Positions 8,708 to 12,095 of a stretch of 12,095 bases of DNA are shown here, one piece after another. The first letter of the stretch is position 1, and each line of letters begins with the position of its first letter. The translations under genes were made by a program, and so were the position numbers. Where the stretch lies: the NCBI GenBank assembly GCA_900555195.1, contig USKC01000065.1, forward strand, positions 1-12,095, given 5' to 3'. Origin of the DNA: an uncultured Lachnospiraceae bacterium (GTDB taxonomy: Bacteria > Bacillota > Clostridia > Lachnospirales > Lachnospiraceae). The notes below the pieces were generated by a model. It searched no databases and was not told the origin of the DNA. It was given only the letters and a program-made list of their open reading frames with translations.

Positions 8708-8733
8708 CGCATTTTCCCCGAAAGAGCTGTTCG

Positions 8734-9915
8734 TCACCCGAAAAATTCCTTTTCCAGAAGCTGTATATATTTTTCCAACTTTCCTTTTCCTTCTAGATAG
8801 GTCAGAAGCGTATAACGGGCCTTGGACTTAGCTGCATGACGAAGGCTTTCCCCCAGCATCTCCTTCGTGATCTGCAGTGTTTCAAAGGAACTGTAACCAC
8901 GCATTTTATTCAAATATGCCTGAATCTGCTCGAAGGAAGGCATATCCTCATAGGGCGGAAGATTCTCTTCCTTTTCCGCCAATTCATAAAGCTTGGCCAT
9001 AACAAGGGTTCCAAGCCCCACATAATTGCCGTGCAAAAAGCGATTATTGCCTGAGTTGACCGCAGCCACTTCCCAGCAATGCGCGATTCTGTGTTCTCCA
9101 CCGGCAGCGGGGCGGGAAATTCCATACATGCTGATGGTCACGCCGGAAAGGACCAGCGCATTGGCGATTGCAAGAAGGACCTTTTCGTCCCCGTCAAACA
9201 GCCGGTCCGCCTCTTTTATACATTCACTGACAGCGGACGTCACCAGGCCTGCAATATAAGGGCAGAAATATTCTCCTGTCTCCCGCTCTGATAATTGCCA
9301 GTCCCGGATCGCAATATATTTTCCCAGGACATCGCAGAATCCAGCCGCGAGCATCATTTCGGGCGCGGTGCGCATCAATTCCGTGTCGCACAATATTCCG
9401 TAAGGAGATTGAAGCGGTACGGAAATCTTATCCCCATCCACCAAAACGGCGGAGGTAGCGGAAGCATAGCCGTCCATGGACGGGGCCGTTCCTATAATCA
9501 CATAGGGAATATGGCACCTGGTGCTTATCACCCGGGAAAGATCGTTCATGGTTCCGGAACCGATGGTAACGATCAGATCCGTATCCTGCGGAAGATGAAT
9601 CAACATGTTGCCGATTAATTTTTCATCCAAAACCTGATGTGTCGTTCCATGATATGCAAACACATGCCTGACCACCTGGCAGCCCGCTTCCTGCAAATAA
9701 GCAGTCACCTTCTCTTCCGCCAGCGGCATTGTATTTGCATCCCCTATCAGAAAAACTTTCTTTCCCCCAAAATTCCTCAATATATCAGACAGTTTGGAAA
9801 GAATACCCGTTCCCGTATAAATATATCTGATGGGAACAGTATGGGTATGGCCGCATTGACATTGGATCTGAAAGTTCGCAAAAGAAGAGACATCTCTTTC
9901 ATTTCGCGCGTTCAT
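8734..9915 (-). CDS. araM: Glycerol-1-phosphate dehydrogenase (AraM/EgsA family)
   Basis: Predicted to reduce dihydroxyacetone phosphate to sn-glycerol 1-phosphate with NAD(P)H in the cytoplasm. It belongs to the iron-alcohol dehydrogenase-like fold shared with archaeal EgsA and Bacillus AraM. The 393 residues show GSGTMNDLSR (119-128, nucleotide binding), the family-specific GTAPSMDGYAS (142-152), and metal ligands as expected: D195 in AGFCDVLGKY, H275 in GGEHRIAH and H295 in FLHGNYVG. The N-terminus carries CQCGHTH (19-25), also seen from memory in clostridial homologues. ATG 9915 has AAGGAGG 8 bases upstream. A promoter of its own lies at 9987-10015. No arabinose genes or PcrB-like prenyltransferase lie nearby, so the sink for G1P is unknown. 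The symbol follows the Bacillus homologue. Confidence 0.85.
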   Translation of the reverse strand: MNARNERDVSSFANFQIQCQCGHTHTVPIRYIYTGTGILSKLSDILRNFGGKKVFLIGDANTMPLAEEKVTAYLQEAGCQVVRHVFAYHGTTHQVLDEKLIGNMLIHLPQDTDLIVTIGSGTMNDLSRVISTRCHIPYVIIGTAPSMDGYASATSAVLVDGDKISVPLQSPYGILCDTELMRTAPEMMLAAGFCDVLGKYIAIRDWQLSERETGEYFCPYIAGLVTSAVSECIKEADRLFDGDEKVLLAIANALVLSGVTISMYGISRPAAGGEHRIAHCWEVAAVNSGNNRFLHGNYVGLGTLVMAKLYELAEKEENLPPYEDMPSFEQIQAYLNKMRGYSSFETLQITKEMLGESLRHAAKSKARYTLLTYLEGKGKLEKYIQLLEKEFFG

Positions 9916-9942
9916 TGTAACCCCCTCCTTGATGAATCGTTT

Positions 9943-9955
9943 GTTCTGTCAGAAC
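9943..9955. repeat. Small palindrome in the araM leader
   Basis: GTTCT GTC AGAAC, a 5-bp perfect dyad, sits in the leader of araM, 13 bases upstream of the ribosome site region. A GGGC/GCCC hairpin lies next to it. Confidence 0.35.
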
Positions 9956-9986
9956 GGGCAGGATCCGCCCTTCCGGCATCGGCATC

Positions 9987-10015
9987 AGTATAGCATTATG
10001 GCAGGCAAAGGTCAA
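9987..10015 (-). promoter_or_regulatory. Promoter of the G1P dehydrogenase gene
   Basis: The minus strand shows TTGACC (10015-10010), a 17-base spacer, then TATACT (9992-9987). The expected start is near 9980, giving a leader of about 65 bases before ATG 9915. Confidence 0.75.
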
Positions 10016-10049
10016 AGCGGCCATCCTGTTCATTCCAGGCCATAATGCT
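9992..10049. repeat. Inverted repeat pair flanking the -35 of the araM promoter
   Basis: AGCATTATGGC (9992-10002) and its exact complement GCCATAATGCT (10039-10049) are separated by 36 bases. The inner copy overlaps the end of the -10 box and the spacer; the other lies upstream of the -35. The layout fits two operator half-sites, or a long hairpin ending DUF5688 transcripts. Confidence 0.5.
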
Positions 10050-10086
10050 GTAAACGCTTCTGCCGCGGATGCCAAAACCACTTCAT
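10030..10086 (-). CDS. Possible tiny ORF, 18 codons, after the DUF5688 gene
   Basis: ATG 10086 is preceded by AGGAGG (10098-10093) at a 6-base spacing and encodes MKWFWHPRQKRLQHYGLE, then TGA. It begins 23 bases after the DUF5688 stop and ends before the -35 box of the araM promoter, so it would be read from the DUF5688 transcript. The peptide is basic and aromatic and resembles no family I know. The good ribosome site is the only support; an overlapping 60-codon GTG frame from 10081 competes for the same site. Confidence 0.25.
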   Translation of the reverse strand: MKWFWHPRQKRLQHYGLE

Positions 10087-10108
10087 CCGGAGCCTCCTGT
10101 GCAAATAC

Positions 10109-11002
10109 TTACAGAAGCCGTATCATCCCGCTTCTGCCATCATAATAATATACATCATCCGACAGATACTCTTCTTCGGACACATACTTGGTCCCATTGA
10201 CTTCCCGTACGATTTCTCCCAGCCGAGCCGCTTCTTCCTGTCCGGTATCCGCCAGCAGAATCACCTCATGAACCGAACTGGGAAGGAGAAAAAAGCAGCG
10301 TCTTTCCGTTCCGGACAAAGCTTCCAGCAATCCCGGATACAGCAAAGCGGCAGCTCCATAAAAATGCTGCGTATTGGTAAGGATATAGATCTGTCCGCCC
10401 TTCTCTTCCATCTGTTCCCGCAGCATGGTTCGGCTCTCTTCTTCCACGAGTTCTTCAATATGCATCAATTCCGGGCGCAGGATCCTGGGCATATTCTCCC
10501 TGGCATCTCTAAACAGCCTCTCCTTCTCTATCTTCCATCTCTCGATGTGTTCCTGTGTGATCACAATACAGCCGCAGCCAAATTCATCTCCCATCAGAAT
10601 ACAGCAGGCGATGACTGCCAGATTCAGGTATGGCTGATACGGTGCACGGCTAAGAAGCGTCTCATTCCTTTCCCGGTTAACCAACCTGCACGCCAGACGT
10701 GTTTTTACCTGTTCATAATCCAGAAAAAAATCCATATTAAGCGTCTTCGCCGGACGATTCTCTTCATAGATGCGGATCAGTTCGCGCACTGTCTCTCCCA
10801 TGGTTTTGCCGTTTTCATATTCTTCATAAAAACCTTCCAGATAGACCGTAACCGCTATGTCATTATTCGGATCCATGAAAATCAGCCCGGTCAGTTCCAC
10901 ACCATTGTTTTTCTGCATGTTCTGTGCATCAATCTGAAGTTCCTCTCCGAAATAATCCTGGAGGGCATGCTTCATCTTTTGCGTAAACTCTTCAAATGTC
11001 AT
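10109..11002 (-). CDS. DUF5688 family protein, function unknown
   Basis: A 297-residue protein that starts MTFEEFTQKMKHALQDYF and matches, from memory, the DUF5688 family found mainly in Lachnospiraceae and relatives. No signal peptide or membrane helix is present, so it is probably cytoplasmic. The sequence mixes acidic helices in the first half (LEGFYEEYENG, RELIRIYEENR) with a hydrophobic core segment near residues 120-145 (NLAVIACCILMGDEFGCGCIVIT). The second half carries GGQIYILTNTQHFYGAAALLYPGLL and ends YYYDGRSGMIRLL. I start at ATG 11002, with AAAGGA 6 bases upstream. A GTG at 11038 with AGGAG upstream would add 12 residues and would overlap the stop of a small ORF, so it stays possible. 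No terminator follows directly. Confidence 0.75.
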   Translation of the reverse strand: MTFEEFTQKMKHALQDYFGEELQIDAQNMQKNNGVELTGLIFMDPNNDIAVTVYLEGFYEEYENGKTMGETVRELIRIYEENRPAKTLNMDFFLDYEQVKTRLACRLVNRERNETLLSRAPYQPYLNLAVIACCILMGDEFGCGCIVITQEHIERWKIEKERLFRDARENMPRILRPELMHIEELVEEESRTMLREQMEEKGGQIYILTNTQHFYGAAALLYPGLLEALSGTERRCFFLLPSSVHEVILLADTGQEEAARLGEIVREVNGTKYVSEEEYLSDDVYYYDGRSGMIRLL

Positions 11003-11332
11003 ATCGTTTCCTTTCTTTTGTAGATGGGTATTTGTCACGACGGATTCTCCTGCTTATCCGGAGCAATCCCAAGAAATGGTTGCCCGCTTAAAGATGGCCG
11101 TTTGGCCTTTGCCGCGGGGAAAGCAGTTTTGTATCCAGACGTCACAAAACCGCTGCACACATCCGGAGCCAGACACGCTCCGGCATAGAAATAAAAATGG
11201 AATTCCAAACAATGGCTGCCGCACGCATCCCATTGTTTCATCAAATCTCCGCCTCAGAGCACATGCATCCTGGCATGCTGTCCTTCTCCGCATACCCATT
11301 GGCGCATGCTGGCGGGAATAAAAAAAGACAAC
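11003..11332 (-). other. Structured, mostly non-coding stretch upstream of DUF5688
   Basis: This gap before the DUF5688 gene holds a series of hairpins on the minus strand: 9-bp arms AAACAATGG/CCATTGTTT (11207-11238), 7-bp GC-rich arms CCGGAGC/GCTCCGG (11163-11183), and TTTTGT/ACAAAA arms within 11122-11153 that extend with GCAG/CTGC. GCATGC-type words recur near 11266-11311. I recognise no known riboswitch consensus and no clear promoter. A possible small ORF (11035-11241) overlaps the hairpins. Confidence 0.5.
11035..11241 (-). CDS. Possible small ORF, 68 residues, ahead of DUF5688
   Basis: ATG 11241 has GGCGGAG 5 bases upstream and opens a 68-codon frame beginning MKQWDACGSHCLEFHFYFYA and ending DKQENPS. 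Its TGA overlaps the alternative GTG start of DUF5688 (GTGA at 11038-11035), an arrangement typical of coupled genes. The protein is rich in cysteine and aromatic residues near its N-terminus and matches no family I know. The underlying DNA also forms several hairpins, so this may be a leader RNA rather than a gene. Confidence 0.3.
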   Translation of the reverse strand: MKQWDACGSHCLEFHFYFYAGACLAPDVCSGFVTSGYKTAFPAAKAKRPSLSGQPFLGIAPDKQENPS

Positions 11333-11373
11333 AAAATCCCACATCCACTATGTTGCATAGTATGTGGGATTTT
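11333..11373 (-). terminator. Strong intrinsic terminator of efp
   Basis: A 12-bp stem (AAAATCCCACAT / ATGTGGGATTTT), a 2-base bulge and a further 6-bp stem (ACTATG/CATAGT) close on a TTG loop. The minus strand continues with TTTT, then GTTGTC, then TTTTTTT. It starts about 45 bases after the efp stop. A/T runs on both sides make it bidirectional. Confidence 0.9.
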
Positions 11374-11418
11374 TATTGTCTTATAGGCTAAGCGCTAAAA
11401 AATATTACAGATGATTTC

Positions 11419-11976
11419 TTATGCTCTGGACAGATACTCGCCTGTTCTGGTATCGATCTTGATCTTATCACCCTGGTTAACAAACAGCGGAACAGAAACC
11501 ACTGCACCCGTCTCAACCGTAGCAGGTTTGGACGCACCCGTAGCGGTATCTCCCTTAAATCCGGGCTCCGTTTCGGTAATCTCAAGTTCTACGAACAGCG
11601 GAGGTTCTACGGTGAATACGCTTCCGTTATAGGAGCAGACCTTACAGATCTCGTTCTCCTTTACAAACTTCAGAGCATCGCCAACTGTCTCCGCATTCAG
11701 GGAAATCTGATCATAGTTTTCCATATCCATAAAGGTAAACAGATCCCCATCCGCATACAAATACTGCATATCTTTTCTATCGATTCGTGCCTGCGGGAAT
11801 TTCTCAGTAGGACGGAATGTTTTCTCCACAACACCGCCGTTAATGATGTTCTTCAGCTTCGTCCTTACAAAAGCGGCTCCCTTTCCGGGTTTTACATGCT
11901 GGAATTCAATTATCTGATAAACATTGCCTTCTACTTCGATCGTAACACCATTTCTGAAATCACCTGCAGAAATCAT
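11419..11976 (-). CDS. efp: Elongation factor P
   Basis: Binds between the P and E sites of stalled ribosomes and speeds peptide bond formation at proline runs. The protein is 185 residues, the exact family length, with three beta-barrel domains. Signature parts are visible: [10 protein letters not shown] at the start, [14 protein letters not shown] with the loop-tip lysine K32 that is modified in many bacteria, the central domain from about residue 65, and the C-terminal signature ending [20 protein letters not shown] 11976 has AGGAGG upstream at a spacing of 10. Its own promoter (12033-12059) and strong terminator suggest a single-gene unit. No EpmA/EpmB-type modification gene is nearby. 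Confidence 0.98.
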   Translation of the reverse strand: MISAGDFRNGVTIEVEGNVYQIIEFQHVKPGKGAAFVRTKLKNIINGGVVEKTFRPTEKFPQARIDRKDMQYLYADGDLFTFMDMENYDQISLNAETVGDALKFVKENEICKVCSYNGSVFTVEPPLFVELEITETEPGFKGDTATGASKPATVETGAVVSVPLFVNQGDKIKIDTRTGEYLSRA

Positions 11977-12032
11977 AAAAAATCTTCCTCCTAATAATTC
12001 ACGTTTAATTCCCTACTAGTTTATAATAAAAA

Positions 12033-12059
12033 ATTATATATTTCAACTCTTTTTTGCAA
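12033..12059 (-). promoter_or_regulatory. Probable promoter of efp
   Basis: The minus strand reads TTGCAA (12059-12054), a 15-base spacer, then TATAAT (12038-12033). The spacer is short; shifting the -35 to TTTGCA (12060-12055) gives 16. A second AT-rich pair, TTGAAA and TATAAA (12046-12020, spacing 15), overlaps it. Either would give a leader of about 35-50 bases. Confidence 0.55.
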
Positions 12060-12095
12060 AAAGTGGCCGAACTTGCAGGCTATCAGCGCCGGGAT

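Noticed and set aside
8585..8800. Plus-strand 71-codon frame after the plus-strand promoter
   Set aside because: It runs through the palindrome and into the antisense of araM, and its start has no ribosome site. The transcript, if real, is more likely non-coding.
11054..11344. Minus-strand 96-codon frame upstream of DUF5688
   Set aside because: It would start inside the efp terminator hairpin with no ribosome site.
12043..12095. Possible C-terminal tail of an upstream gene (frame ending ...LFAKKS then TGA)
   Set aside because: Only about 16 codons are visible and they overlap the efp promoter. No family can be read from so little, so I leave the right edge unassigned.

Overview
The window reads as ordinary chromosome of an anaerobic gut-type Clostridia, most likely Lachnospiraceae. 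This rests on the E. coli-like small-type GdhA, the DUF5688 protein, the bacterial SH3 repeat protein, strong AGGAGG ribosome sites, sigma-A type promoters and roughly balanced base composition. That placement is inference from gene content, not from a marker tree. All ten supported protein genes and the one tRNA gene lie on the minus strand, so transcription runs from high to low coordinates. I see no insertion sequence, phage gene, CRISPR array or rRNA.

In transcription order the layout is as follows. Elongation factor P (efp, 11976-11419) has its own AT-rich promoter and a strong hairpin terminator. Next comes a 416-base stretch (11003-11418) with several hairpins and one possible 68-codon ORF, leading into a DUF5688 gene (11002-10109). 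A short intergenic region holds a good promoter, an inverted repeat pair and possible tiny ORFs. It precedes a glycerol-1-phosphate dehydrogenase of the AraM/EgsA family (9915-8734). After a 26-base perfect palindrome comes tRNA-Arg(CCG) (8520-8449), then a membrane-anchored protein with two SH3b domains (8302-6908, TTG start). An unrecognised 143-residue helical protein (6613-6182) follows.

Downstream of that, hexameric glutamate dehydrogenase (gdhA, 5974-4640) is driven by a near-consensus promoter whose predicted start site falls inside the first arm of an intrinsic terminator. A Gfo/Idh/MocA oxidoreductase (4457-3195) follows. Then a two-gene operon encodes an AI-2E family transporter homologue and cardiolipin synthase, which overlap by 11 bases. 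Last is the 5' end of alaS (238 to beyond base 1), with a GTG start and a perfect TTGACA-17-TATAAT promoter.

The genes do not form one pathway. Housekeeping functions (EF-P, AlaS, tRNA-Arg, GdhA) are mixed with envelope and lipid functions (cardiolipin synthase, AI-2E family permease, SH3b anchor protein, G1P dehydrogenase). Several automatic start choices were moved to match ribosome binding sites: cls, the oxidoreductase, gdhA, the 143-residue protein, the SH3b protein and DUF5688. I found no clear new multi-gene system. The most interesting signals are non-coding: the gdhA promoter/terminator overlap, the structured leader before DUF5688, the operator-like repeats before the G1P dehydrogenase, and a possible plus-strand transcript beside the tRNA.
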